From Clostridiaceae bacterium (GTDB lineage Bacteria > Bacillota > Clostridia > Saccharofermentanales > UBA5734): DNA of 40,181 nucleotides. The notes under the pieces are model-generated. The model had not been told where the DNA came from and ran no database searches. It saw only the letters and a program-made list of their open reading frames with translations. The translations under genes were made by a program, and so were the position numbers. The stretch is taken from assembly GCA_012523135.1 (NCBI GenBank), contig JAAYJD010000189.1:1-40181 (forward strand), given 5' to 3'. This document shows positions 15,174-22,702 of the stretch, in pieces; the stretch's first letter is position 1, and each line of letters opens with the position of its first letter.

Positions 15174-16220
15174 TCATCTTTTTGCTGCCAGCAAGCGCGC
15201 CAGCTCGTCAAAATCCGCGAACGACCGGATCGGAACCCCGCGGACTGTCAGCAAGGCCACGAAGGCTGCCTGGTGCTGGTCGGCGACCGCCAGGAAACCG
15301 GGAACATCACCCGGATCGAAAGCGCCGACCAGGTCCGGCAAGGCTTGGGCCGACACGCCGGTTCCCCTGAGCACGTCCTCGATCTCGCGCGTGATCTCAT
15401 GGGCGGCGAACAAGGCGGTCACCAGGTCGCCGGTCTCGCAGCCGTGGCGGATCTTGTTGTAGAAATTGATCAGCTCCTCGTAGAAACCGGCCAGCTGTTC
15501 GCGAAAGTCATGCGGCTTGATGCAGGTTTTTTCCTGCGCGGCCAGCAGCGCCTCCGTGTTGCAAACGAGCTGGTGCGCGGCGGCCTTGATCGCCTGGCTG
15601 TCGCAGCTGGACACCAGGACATCGTAAAGGACGGAAAAGTCGGTTGGCACCAGCGCCATGGCCAGCAGTTCACCCTTAAGCTTGCCCCGGCCGCGCTTGA
15701 CTGTTTCCCGGTTGAGCAGGGCCAGGGCATGAGTCAGGGCAAACAGCAGGTCCATCCCGTACGCCCGGACCTGGGTCAGATCCTGCGCCTGGCTTTGCCA
15801 GAACTGCAGCCGGTAGACCCGGTCGAAGACGGTACGCGCCTTCCTGACAAACGCGTGTTTGTCGCTGACATCGAGCGCGTGCGCCTTGAGGGCTTCGAAG
15901 CGCTGGCGGTCCTGGTCGCTGCCGACGTAGATCACCTGGCCCTCGGTGAGAATCGAGGTGATGCGCTCCTCGTGGTTGGCGATCCGCGTCAGCCGTTCCC
16001 AGGAAATCGCCCAGTAGTCGTAGCCGATGCCGTCGATGATGAAGGTCATCGCCAGATCATGGCCGCGCGGCGTGTTGACCACGAAATACAAATCCAGGTC
16101 CGACTTGCTGTGGGTGTCCTGGTAGATGGTCGAGCCCATGATGACCACAACGGCCACGTCGTCCCGGTAGGCACGCTGGATCGTTTCGATCAGAAGGTCT
16201 GCCGCTATCAATCGATCCAT
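15174..16220 (-). CDS. Nucleotidyltransferase-fold protein (aminoglycoside-nucleotidyltransferase-like)
   Basis: The 348-residue protein begins with a nucleotidyltransferase domain: VVIMGSTIYQDTHSKSDLDL gives the G-S motif (29-30) and the D-x-D metal-binding pair (Asp41, Asp43). The remaining 230 residues are helical, like the C-terminal domain of 6-adenylyltransferases and related small-molecule or protein AMPylators. It should transfer a nucleotide from an NTP to an unknown hydroxyl. There is no signal peptide. It lies 16 bases after the YkgJ-type gene and 29 bases before the toroid gene in the same operon. Antibiotic modification is possible for this fold, but operon context makes a biosynthetic or regulatory role as likely. 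Confidence 0.8.
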   Translation of the reverse strand: MDRLIAADLLIETIQRAYRDDVAVVVIMGSTIYQDTHSKSDLDLYFVVNTPRGHDLAMTFIIDGIGYDYWAISWERLTRIANHEERITSILTEGQVIYVGSDQDRQRFEALKAHALDVSDKHAFVRKARTVFDRVYRLQFWQSQAQDLTQVRAYGMDLLFALTHALALLNRETVKRGRGKLKGELLAMALVPTDFSVLYDVLVSSCDSQAIKAAAHQLVCNTEALLAAQEKTCIKPHDFREQLAGFYEELINFYNKIRHGCETGDLVTALFAAHEITREIEDVLRGTGVSAQALPDLVGAFDPGDVPGFLAVADQHQAAFVALLTVRGVPIRSFADFDELARLLAAKR

Positions 16221-16236
16221 ATGAGTCTTTCACCGC

Positions 16237-16746
16237 TCAGCGGCGCTGTTTGAACGTGAAGCGGTACTGCAGCTTCAGCCGCTCCAGGATCTCATAGACC
16301 ACCGGACAGACGCCGGAGGATTCGACCACACCCAACAGGCTGAACAACCGGCCCGGTTTGTCGGTATAGGGGTAATCGCGGCAACCGGCCGGCTGGCAGG
16401 TGCCGAGCCGGCAATGGCCGTCCGGCTCGAGAAAACAGCATGGTTTGCTTTTAAGCAGGTAATCACCCATGTCTTCTTCGATATGCGTTTGCCGGAAGGC
16501 CGTTTCCGTCATGCCCAGGCAAGCCGCAGCCGGCCCGATTTCCGTTTCCTCGAAAAACGCCTGGTATTCCTTGCAGCAGTTGCGGCAGGCGTTGCAGTCG
16601 TAGCCGGCAAACAATTCCCGATGCAGCGCCAGGAACTGCTTGTCCAGTTCCTCCTCGTCGGCATGTTTTTTCAGGTAAGTCCTGAAGGCGTAATTTGCGG
16701 CTTCCACGCGGGCAAACGCCTTTTTCACTTCAGAAGGTTTGAGCAT
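16237..16746 (-). CDS. YkgJ-family cysteine cluster protein
   Basis: This 169-residue protein carries the defining C-x2-C-x2-CC motif (Cys51, 54, 57, 58; CNACRNCC) and further cysteines at 103, 104, 112, 117, 122 and 147, within CCFLEPDGHCRLGTCQPAGC. The family (UPF0153/YkgJ) binds zinc or an iron-sulfur cluster and often appears beside enzymes that need metal or redox partners; its biochemical role is unresolved. The ribosome binding site is weak, but the neighbouring gene ends only 27 bases upstream. It precedes the nucleotidyltransferase by 16 bases in the seven-gene operon, which also encodes a second Cys-motif protein. Confidence 0.85.
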   Translation of the reverse strand: MLKPSEVKKAFARVEAANYAFRTYLKKHADEEELDKQFLALHRELFAGYDCNACRNCCKEYQAFFEETEIGPAAACLGMTETAFRQTHIEEDMGDYLLKSKPCCFLEPDGHCRLGTCQPAGCRDYPYTDKPGRLFSLLGVVESSGVCPVVYEILERLKLQYRFTFKQRR

Positions 16747-16773
16747 CTTGATCTTATCTCCATTCGATATCGA

Positions 16774-17796
16774 TCACATGAACGAGGTCATGACCTTGAA
16801 CAGCCGATCGATCGGCTTCAGCTGCTTGAACACAGTCAGTTTAATATCGGCTTTTTGGCAGAAATCCGCCAGGATGGCCGGCATCCGCTCGCCGCGCACC
16901 TGGATTTCCCTGGGCCGGCCGTGCGCCTGAACGAAATCGATCACTTTGCTCAGGACGACATCGGCGTCCCGCTCGATGTCTTGGTACATTTCAAAACCGA
17001 CAGGCATGTCGGATTGCTTTTCCACGATCAGCATCAGCCTGGGAAAATAAGGTCGGTCTTCTTTATCATTCTGCACCGCTTCCGATATGTACTGGATATC
17101 CGTTAGCAGGATCATGTCGCAGGCCGGAGCGGTTTTGATGCTGTCAAGCAGCCGTTCGTCAGTTATTTGCACCGGGTGCAAGGTCCGGGTCGGGCGAATG
17201 CGCTCGATCTCCCGGCTCTCCCACTCCAGCTGGTCTCCCTCTTTCCGTGCCTGACGCAGGATGATCTTGTCCATGGTTGGGTCCAGATGCACGTTACCCT
17301 CGCGCAAGTCCGAAACAACGGCTGGAATTTGCCTTAAGGCATGGGTCAGAAACACACACTCGTCCGCGTTAATATGCCAGGGGTAAAAACCCGGTTCATA
17401 GCGGCGGAACAAAGGCCAGGCGTTGCGCCCGCGAAACTTCAGTCCCAGGGCTTTGATCTGCTCATAGTCCGCCTTGGTTAGCTGGTCCCGGTCTTCAAAA
17501 GAACACATGATGTTGTCCTGGTATTCCAGGAAGGCAAACTCGGACATCTCACTGGACCTCTCGAGCATTTGGTTGAATCCGAAAAGTCCCTTAGCCCCGA
17601 GATAAACACCGAGTCCATAATGAATGCCGCCATTCCCCATGATCGAACAGTAGCCCCGTTCGCCGCTTTCCGGGTTGTCGATGGCGATGAGGTCAATGTC
17701 ATACAGAATTGTCCAGGGCTCGGCCTGCTTGAAAGCGGCTGCCGCTGCGTACATGTCGCTCAACTGGTCGATGGTGGGTTTTAATTTGTTGCGCAT
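16774..17796 (-). CDS. DUF7309/DUF6930-like protein
   Basis: The 340-residue protein appears to match a two-domain family of unknown function. The N-terminal part (about 20-150; WTILYDIDLIAIDNPESGER, YCSIMGNGGIHYGLGVYLGA) resembles DUF7309, and the C-terminal part (about 220-335; ILLTDIQYI, RLMLIVEKQSDMPVGFEMY) resembles DUF6930. The assignment is from recall of family patterns. ATG at 17796 is preferred to the open-frame start at 17850 because AAAGGAA is placed correctly. It is the first gene of the minus-strand operon reaching to 12141 and is divergent from the TetR-controlled unit. A -10-like TATCAT at 17847-17842 (minus strand) may start the operon; its -35 is weak. Confidence 0.65.
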   Translation of the reverse strand: MRNKLKPTIDQLSDMYAAAAAFKQAEPWTILYDIDLIAIDNPESGERGYCSIMGNGGIHYGLGVYLGAKGLFGFNQMLERSSEMSEFAFLEYQDNIMCSFEDRDQLTKADYEQIKALGLKFRGRNAWPLFRRYEPGFYPWHINADECVFLTHALRQIPAVVSDLREGNVHLDPTMDKIILRQARKEGDQLEWESREIERIRPTRTLHPVQITDERLLDSIKTAPACDMILLTDIQYISEAVQNDKEDRPYFPRLMLIVEKQSDMPVGFEMYQDIERDADVVLSKVIDFVQAHGRPREIQVRGERMPAILADFCQKADIKLTVFKQLKPIDRLFKVMTSFM

Positions 17797-17904
17797 GGGA
17801 TCGTGTTCCTTTCTGCTTGCTGACAGTCTTGACCTGATCTTATGATACACGATTCACACTGCAGAGCAAAGGTTCTGCCCGCCCCCGACAATAAAAAATG
17901 CCTG

Positions 17905-17951
17905 TTGACAGACTATCTAACGTTTGTTATTCTGAAACTAACAAACGTTAG
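17905..17951 (+). promoter_or_regulatory. Promoter with perfect 13-bp inverted-repeat operator (probable TetR site)
   Basis: TTGACA at 17905-17910 and TATTCT at 17928-17933 are 17 bases apart. CTAACGTTTGTTA at 17917-17929 and its exact reverse complement TAACAAACGTTAG at 17939-17951 flank a 9-base centre. The repeat covers the spacer, -10 and start region, so a bound dimer or dimer pair would block transcription. Each arm contains the AACGTT core seen in many TetR-family operators. AAGGAG at 17953-17958 follows for the first gene. Confidence 0.8.
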
Positions 17952-17966
17952 TAAGGAGATTTTGCT

Positions 17967-18378
17967 ATGACCCTGTTCGCAGCGAATCCGATCTCGATCC
18001 TTTCAACCCTCCTGGCACTTGGCCTTCTGGTCCTGATCGCCTGGACAGCTAGCCAGGCGACGCGGATCAGCCGCTGGGGACGGCGCATCGCCGGCCTCAG
18101 CCTGCTTGGCCTGTTGGCATGCATGGGCGGCTGCCTGGCGAGACGCCTACCACCTGTCGGTGCAAGCGGCGGCCGATTCAGCGCTTCAGCCTGGCTTATT
18201 CGCGCTTGACAGCGTGCAGTCGACCCTGGGCTGCCTGGGCGGCGCAGCCATTGCGGTCTGCTGCCTCCTGGCGCTCTTCAGCAAAAGACTGCGCACGCGT
18301 AGAGCCGTCTTTTTCATTCTTGCGGCCATCGTTGTCACGAAGATCGGTATCGTTGAAGTCTCACGCATCTTGCTTTGA
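17967..18378 (+). pseudogene. Small multi-span membrane protein gene broken by a frameshift
   Basis: The gene starts at ATG 17967 after AAGGAG. The first frame encodes a hydrophobic N-terminus (ILSTLLALGLLVLIAWTA, then GLSLLGLLACMGG) and then turns into a non-membrane tail that stops at 18209. The next frame, entered between about 18112 and 18140, gives a well-formed continuation (WRDAYHLSVQAAADSALQPG) and two more hydrophobic spans (GGAAIAVCCLLALFSK, AVFFILAAIVVTKIGIV) up to TGA 18376-18378. The total of 412 bases is one base more than 137 codons, so a single inserted base explains it. No slippery sequence suited to programmed frameshifting is seen. The restored protein would be about 136 residues with three or four membrane spans. 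It is the first gene of the TetR-controlled operon. Sequencing error is possible. Confidence 0.75.
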
Positions 18379-18393
18379 AGAAAGGAAACGAGT

Positions 18394-19098
18394 ATGGAAA
18401 TCACCATCATTCACGGCCAGCAGCATCGCGGCAGCACCTACCATATTGCCGAGGTCTTAAAAAACCAGCTGGTCGACGCGGACACCGTCGTGAACGAGTA
18501 TTTTTTGCCGAAAGACGGCCCGGACTTCTGTGTCGGCTGTTTTGGCTGCATCACAAAAGGCGAGGTGCATTGCCCGCATGCAAATCAGGTTCAGCCGATC
18601 GTGGCGGCGATGAGCCGCGCCCAGGTCCTGATCTTCGACTCGCCGACTTACTGCTTTGAAATGACCGGCCAGCTCAAAACCCTTTTCGACCACCTGGGAT
18701 ACCTGTGGCTGTCCCACCGCCCCCGCGCTGAGATGTTCAACAAAATCGGGATCGTGGTGTCGACCGCAGCCGGCGCCGGTACCGGCGTTGTCACCAAGTC
18801 GATGGCTCGCCAGCTGTCATGGTGGGGGGTTGCCAAGGTCTATCGGCTGCGCTGCAACGTCAGCGCTATGTCCTGGCAAGATGTCGCGGCCGGGATCAAG
18901 CAAAAAACAGAGCAGCAGACGGCTGCGGTTGCCCGACAGGTTCGCGATCGTGTCGGCCGTGTCCGGCCGGGTCTCAAAACCAGGTTTCTCTTTGCCATCA
19001 TGCGCAAAATGCACACCAACAATACCTGGAACCGGATAGATAAAGAATACTGGCATGAAAAAAATTGGGTGGCTCAGGCTCGCCCCTGGAGGACGTGA
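18394..19098 (+). CDS. Flavodoxin-like NAD(P)H-dependent oxidoreductase
   Basis: The 234-residue protein has the flavodoxin-like fold of the NADPH-dependent FMN reductase family. The phosphate loop is at 6-15 (HGQQHRGSTY), and DSPTYCFEMTGQLKTLFD (83-100) is the FMN-contacting SPxY motif. FCVGCFGCITKGEVHCPHA holds several cysteines, as in the iron-sulfur flavoproteins, although only part of the Isf Cys motif is present. It probably reduces quinones, nitro compounds or a redox partner using FMN. It lies 15 bases after the broken membrane gene and 1 base before the TetR gene, under the inverted-repeat promoter, so induction by an electrophile or drug sensed by TetR is plausible. Confidence 0.88.
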   Translation: MEITIIHGQQHRGSTYHIAEVLKNQLVDADTVVNEYFLPKDGPDFCVGCFGCITKGEVHCPHANQVQPIVAAMSRAQVLIFDSPTYCFEMTGQLKTLFDHLGYLWLSHRPRAEMFNKIGIVVSTAAGAGTGVVTKSMARQLSWWGVAKVYRLRCNVSAMSWQDVAAGIKQKTEQQTAAVARQVRDRVGRVRPGLKTRFLFAIMRKMHTNNTWNRIDKEYWHEKNWVAQARPWRT

Positions 19099-19099
19099 C

Positions 19100-19735
19100 A
19101 TGGAAAATACCCGATCCGCAATCATCGAGCAATCGCTGACTTTGTTTTCCGAGCGCGGCTACGCAGGCGTGTCGATGCGCGATATCGCCCGCGCAGTCGG
19201 CATCAAGGCCGCCTCCGTGTACAACCATTTCGTGAGTAAAGAAGCCATCTTTAACAGCATCATCGACGACATGACGCAGCGTTACCAGGAGCGCGCCGAA
19301 CAAGCCCTTATGCCGCAAGGTGAGATGGATGCTGTTGTCCGGGACTTCATGCACGTTGACGATGCCATGCTGACGGCGATGGCCCGCGATGTATTCCTCT
19401 TTTTTCTCCGCGACGATTTCGCGGCCAGGTTTCGCCGCCTGCTGACCATGGAGCAGTACCGCAGTGCGCGCGCCGGAGACGTCTATCGACGGTTCTTCAT
19501 CGACAGTGCCCTGGATTTCCAGAAAACCCTGTTTGAGAACATGATGGCCCTTGGCGCATTCATCCCGTGTGATCCCGCCGTGATGGCGATGCATTTCTAC
19601 GCGCCGGTCTTTTTGCTGCTCAACCAGTATGACCACAGGCCCGGTCATGAGGAGGAGGCGCTTGACATGCTGGCAAAGCTGGTCCGCCAGTTTGCCTTGG
19701 TCTACAGCCGCAAGGGCGGCAAAGCGCCGGCTTGA
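19100..19735 (+). CDS. TetR/AcrR family transcriptional regulator
   Basis: The 211-residue protein has the TetR N-terminal DNA-binding domain: IIEQSLTLFSERGYAGVSMR followed by DIARAVGIKAASVYNHFVSK (helix-turn-helix, about 30-50). A helical ligand-binding domain without close assignment follows. ATG 19100 is preferred to the open-frame start at 19055, since GGAGGA at 19087-19092 fits and the family usually begins a few residues before IIEQ. It is the last gene of the unit headed by the 13-bp inverted repeat at 17917-17951, so repression of its own operon is the most likely function. Confidence 0.92.
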   Translation: MENTRSAIIEQSLTLFSERGYAGVSMRDIARAVGIKAASVYNHFVSKEAIFNSIIDDMTQRYQERAEQALMPQGEMDAVVRDFMHVDDAMLTAMARDVFLFFLRDDFAARFRRLLTMEQYRSARAGDVYRRFFIDSALDFQKTLFENMMALGAFIPCDPAVMAMHFYAPVFLLLNQYDHRPGHEEEALDMLAKLVRQFALVYSRKGGKAPA

Positions 19736-19762
19736 GCGGAAATCCGAACCCGCGTCCGGCGG

Positions 19763-20409
19763 TCACGGCGCCGGCTGCGCCGCGTGACGCGCCATGCGTT
19801 TGTCGACGGCGACGAATAGGCAGCCCAGCAAGCTGAAAATCACATGCATGACGGCCACGTTGAGCAGCAAGCGGTTCCAGCCGAGAGCATCGGCGTTGAG
19901 GAAAGGATACGGGTAGCGGTTGCCGTCATAGCCCAGACTCGCGCCGAGCGCGACGCGTACGATACGGCAGGCGAAATAGGTATCGGGCAGGAGCACCCAG
20001 GCCAGGGGGGGGATTTCCAGGTGGTACGCCCTTTTTCGATGAAAATCAACCAGTCCAGCACCGTCAGGAGCGGCACGGCCGTGTGCAGCAGCGCGTCGGA
20101 CAGCGCCATCGTCCCCTGCATTTCGAAGCTTCCCGCCAGCATGACATGGTACACCAGACCTGTCACGGTCATGCCCATGACCAGGGCACCCATGAACGCG
20201 GGCAGCCAGTTGCTGGTCCCGCGTGCCGCACAGATCGCGGCGCCCCCAAAGTACAACACGCACAAGGCGAAGCTGACCAATGTGTAATCATTGAATACCG
20301 ACCAGCGCCATTGGCCGCTGAAAGCACCGGTTTGGATCAGGATACCGGCAAGAGCCGCCAGGGCAATGCACAGCTTGATCATGACAGACAAGATCCGTTT
20401 CCGCCTCAT
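19763..20409 (-). pseudogene. Pr6Pr-like membrane protein gene frameshifted at a G8 tract
   Basis: From ATG 20409 (AAAGGGGAT upstream) the frame encodes several membrane spans (LCIALAALAGILIQTGAF, YTLVSFALCVLYFGGAAI, AFMGALVMGMTVTGLVYHVM) and the conserved stretch DWLIFIEKGRTTWKSPP. It then loses meaning. The adjacent frame continues the protein without a gap as LAWVLLPDTYFACRIVRVAL, a further span and the end at 19763. The junction is exactly the run of eight G (plus strand 20005-20012). The span of 647 bases is one short of 216 codons, so nine G would restore a 215-residue protein typical of the Pr6Pr family. The function of that family is unknown. It is convergent with TetR and divergent from the MATE operon. 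Confidence 0.8.
20005..20012. repeat. G8 homopolymer inside the Pr6Pr-like gene
   Basis: Eight consecutive G on the plus strand (C8 in the coding strand) lie exactly at the point where the membrane gene changes frame. A ninth G restores the reading frame. Such tracts slip easily in replication and are also error-prone in sequencing. Confidence 0.85.
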
Positions 20410-20484
20410 GACGCGTATCCCCTTTTCGCTTTGCTGTCCACGGTTACGATACGCCACCCGCCAACCGCTGTAAGACGGTGCCGG

Positions 20485-20532
20485 TTGACGGGCGGCAGAC
20501 AGACTGTTAACATAGTTGCATATCGCAACTAT
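20485..20532 (+). promoter_or_regulatory. Promoter and inverted-repeat operator for the MATE-MarR unit
   Basis: TTGACG at 20485-20490 and TAACAT at 20508-20513 are 17 bases apart. ATAGTTGC at 20512-20519 and GCAACTAT at 20525-20532 form a perfect 8-bp inverted repeat with a 5-base centre, overlapping the end of the -10 box and the start site. This geometry is typical of MarR operators, and a MarR gene is second in the unit. Confidence 0.7.
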
Positions 20533-20572
20533 TCGCAGCCGGTCAGCACGGCAGCAACAGGAGACAGGGTCT

Positions 20573-21994
20573 TTGACATCCTCTGAAGAACAGCAAAGGC
20601 GGGACAAGCGGCACAGCATGATGCTGAAGCAACCGGTCGCCCGGGTCATCCCGACGGTCGCCATTCCCATGATCGTCGCCATGCTGATCGACGCCATCTA
20701 CAATTTGACCGACACGTTCTTTGTCAGCCAGCTGGGCACAGCCGCGACGGCAGCCGTCGGGGTCAATGATTCCCTGATGCACCTGATGCGCGCGGTCGCC
20801 CTGGCCTTCGGCGTCGGCTCATCCAGTTTCATTTCGCGGCTTTTGGGTGGAAAAAAGGATGAATACGCCAGCCGCGTCGCCAGCACGACGCTGTTCACCG
20901 CCATGGCCGCCATTTCGGTTCTGGCGGCGCTTGCGGCCGTTCTGGTTGGTCCGCTGGTCACGCTGCTGGGCGCCACCGAGTCGGTCAAGCCCTACTCGAT
21001 GCAGTATGCACGCTGGTTTCTGCTCGCTTCACCGTTCACGGCCGGCACCGTTGTGCTCAGCCAACTGCTGCGTGCCGAAGGTTCCACCCGCTATTCGATG
21101 CTGGGCATGGTCTCTGGCTGTATCCTCAATATCGCGCTTGACCCGCTGTTCATTTATGGCCTGGACCTGGGCGTCGCCGGGGCCGCCATGGCGACCGGAC
21201 TGTCCAAGCTGTTCAGCTTCTCCGTATTGCTGGTTCCATTTTTACGCCGCAAGACGCTCCTCGAATTGCGCATCAGGCTGTTCACACCCAAAAAGGAGCT
21301 CTTTCTCAGCGTTGGGCGAATCGGGGTGCCAACCTTTCTGCGGATGAGCATGCTCACGCTGTCCTCGATCGTTATCAACAATGTCGCCGGCCAATTCAGC
21401 GACGCGGCCCTGGCAGCCGTTTCGGTGGCCAACAAGTGCACCCGGCTGGTCGGTTCCGGGATTATCGGGCTCGGTCAGGGTTTTCAGCCGATCGCCGGCT
21501 ACTGCTGGGGCGCCAGGCACTACGCCCGGATCCGCAAGGCCTTCTGGACCTGCAGCGCCATGGGTGCCGGAGCCGGAGTCGTCCTCGGCACAGCCATGGG
21601 TTTGCTGGCTCCGCGCCTGATCTATGCCTTTACGGCGTCCAACGACCCGGAAATCATCCGGCTGGGCACGATCATGATCGTCAGCCAGTGCATCACGATG
21701 GTGCCGCACGTCTGGGTGATCATCGCCAACGGGCTGTTCCAGGCGCTGGGGCGTCCGGTCGGCACCCTGGTTCTCGGCATGTCGCGCCAGGCCATCTGCC
21801 TGATCCCCAGCGTCGTGCTGCTCTCCCATTTTTTCGGAGTCACCGGCCTGACCGTGTCGCAGGCCGCTTCCGATCTGCTTTCCGCCCTGGTTGCCCTGCC
21901 GATGGTTGTCTATCTCTTGCGTCACATCCGGCAGATGGAACAGGCCGACACCACGATTCAGGTCAGAACCGAACGGCAAAAAAACTTTTCTTGA
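20573..21994 (+). CDS. MATE family efflux transporter
   Basis: The protein has about 473 residues and twelve predicted membrane spans, with the two-fold repeat of MATE exporters. Characteristic segments are VAIPMIVAMLIDAIYNLTDT with FFVSQLGTAATAAVGV in the first half, and GVPTFLRMSMLTLSSIVINN with GLGQGFQPIAGYCWGA in the second. It exports cationic drugs or metabolites by Na+ or H+ antiport. The frame is open from 20516, within the operator. TTG at 20573 is chosen because AGGAG at 20559-20563 is well spaced; an ATG at 20618 is the alternative and would remove only a polar tail. The MarR gene follows after 16 bases, so expression is probably drug-responsive. Confidence 0.92.
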   Translation: MTSSEEQQRRDKRHSMMLKQPVARVIPTVAIPMIVAMLIDAIYNLTDTFFVSQLGTAATAAVGVNDSLMHLMRAVALAFGVGSSSFISRLLGGKKDEYASRVASTTLFTAMAAISVLAALAAVLVGPLVTLLGATESVKPYSMQYARWFLLASPFTAGTVVLSQLLRAEGSTRYSMLGMVSGCILNIALDPLFIYGLDLGVAGAAMATGLSKLFSFSVLLVPFLRRKTLLELRIRLFTPKKELFLSVGRIGVPTFLRMSMLTLSSIVINNVAGQFSDAALAAVSVANKCTRLVGSGIIGLGQGFQPIAGYCWGARHYARIRKAFWTCSAMGAGAGVVLGTAMGLLAPRLIYAFTASNDPEIIRLGTIMIVSQCITMVPHVWVIIANGLFQALGRPVGTLVLGMSRQAICLIPSVVLLSHFFGVTGLTVSQAASDLLSALVALPMVVYLLRHIRQMEQADTTIQVRTERQKNFS

Positions 21995-22010
21995 GCTGCA
22001 GGTGATAAGC

Positions 22011-22454
22011 ATGACCCACGAAAACCGTGAATTTTCCCGCAGGATTGTCCACTACATCGCCATGCTGGAACGGCAGCGGCGCCGCTTTCTGGACCAGCAC
22101 CTGGCCCGCTATGGCCTGCAAGGCAGCATGTTTTTGGTGTTGCTTTTCTTGGAACGTCATCCGGGGACCAGCCAGGACAGCCTGTGCGCCGACCTCCTGA
22201 TCGACAAAAGCGGTGTGGCCCGCAAATGCCGCAAGCTAGAAGACCTCGGTCTCCTCTCGCGCGAACCGCAAGACGAAGACAAACGCCAGAACATGCTCTT
22301 TTTGACCGCTGGCGGCGAGCAGCTGATTCCAACGATCCGCGCCCGGTTGTCTGACTGGCGCGAGCGAGTCACCCAGGGGATGAGTGAGCGTGAGCAGCAA
22401 GAACTGCTGCGCTTGCTCGAGCAGATGGAAACCAACGCCCTGGCGCCCAAATAG
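22011..22454 (+). CDS. MarR family transcriptional regulator
   Basis: The 147-residue protein is a typical MarR: N-terminal dimerisation helix (FSRRIVHYIAMLERQRRRFL), then a winged helix with recognition region DLLIDKSGVARKCRKLEDLG, wing LSREPQDEDKRQNMLFLTAG and a C-terminal dimerisation helix (MSEREQQELLRLLEQME). The D-x-R motif of the wing (DEDKRQ) is kept. GGTGAT just before ATG 22011 serves as ribosome binding site. It is cotranscribed with the MATE pump and most likely represses the unit through the ATAGTTGC inverted repeat at 20512-20532. Confidence 0.92.
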   Translation: MTHENREFSRRIVHYIAMLERQRRRFLDQHLARYGLQGSMFLVLLFLERHPGTSQDSLCADLLIDKSGVARKCRKLEDLGLLSREPQDEDKRQNMLFLTAGGEQLIPTIRARLSDWRERVTQGMSEREQQELLRLLEQMETNALAPK

Positions 22455-22702
22455 AGAAACGGGCTGTCGCAGCGGCATATGCCTTCACGTGCCTGACATG
22501 GTTCCTGAGACGCTGGCGCGTGTCATGCATGTACCTGGCACGACATTCTCAGTGATGACATCCGCATCTTGCCGGGTCAGCGCCATGCCTGATCAAGTCC
22601 ACCAGGACGCTTCCGTCTTGGGTGAGGCGGGCCAACGCTGCACGGACAGTTCCTGCTTTGCCGAGACATTCAGGCTGAGCCCCAGGACAGACACGCCCGC
22701 GT
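22455..22702. other. Intergenic region without recognised gene
   Basis: About 250 bases separate the MarR gene from the end of the convergent DUF2254 gene. Short frames on both strands lack ribosome binding sites and family features. No clear terminator or repeat was found. Confidence 0.5.

Noticed and set aside
12489-17796. Operon considered as a known antibiotic or CRISPR-like defence locus
   Set aside because: No known defence proteins or resistance signature beyond the generic nucleotidyltransferase fold.
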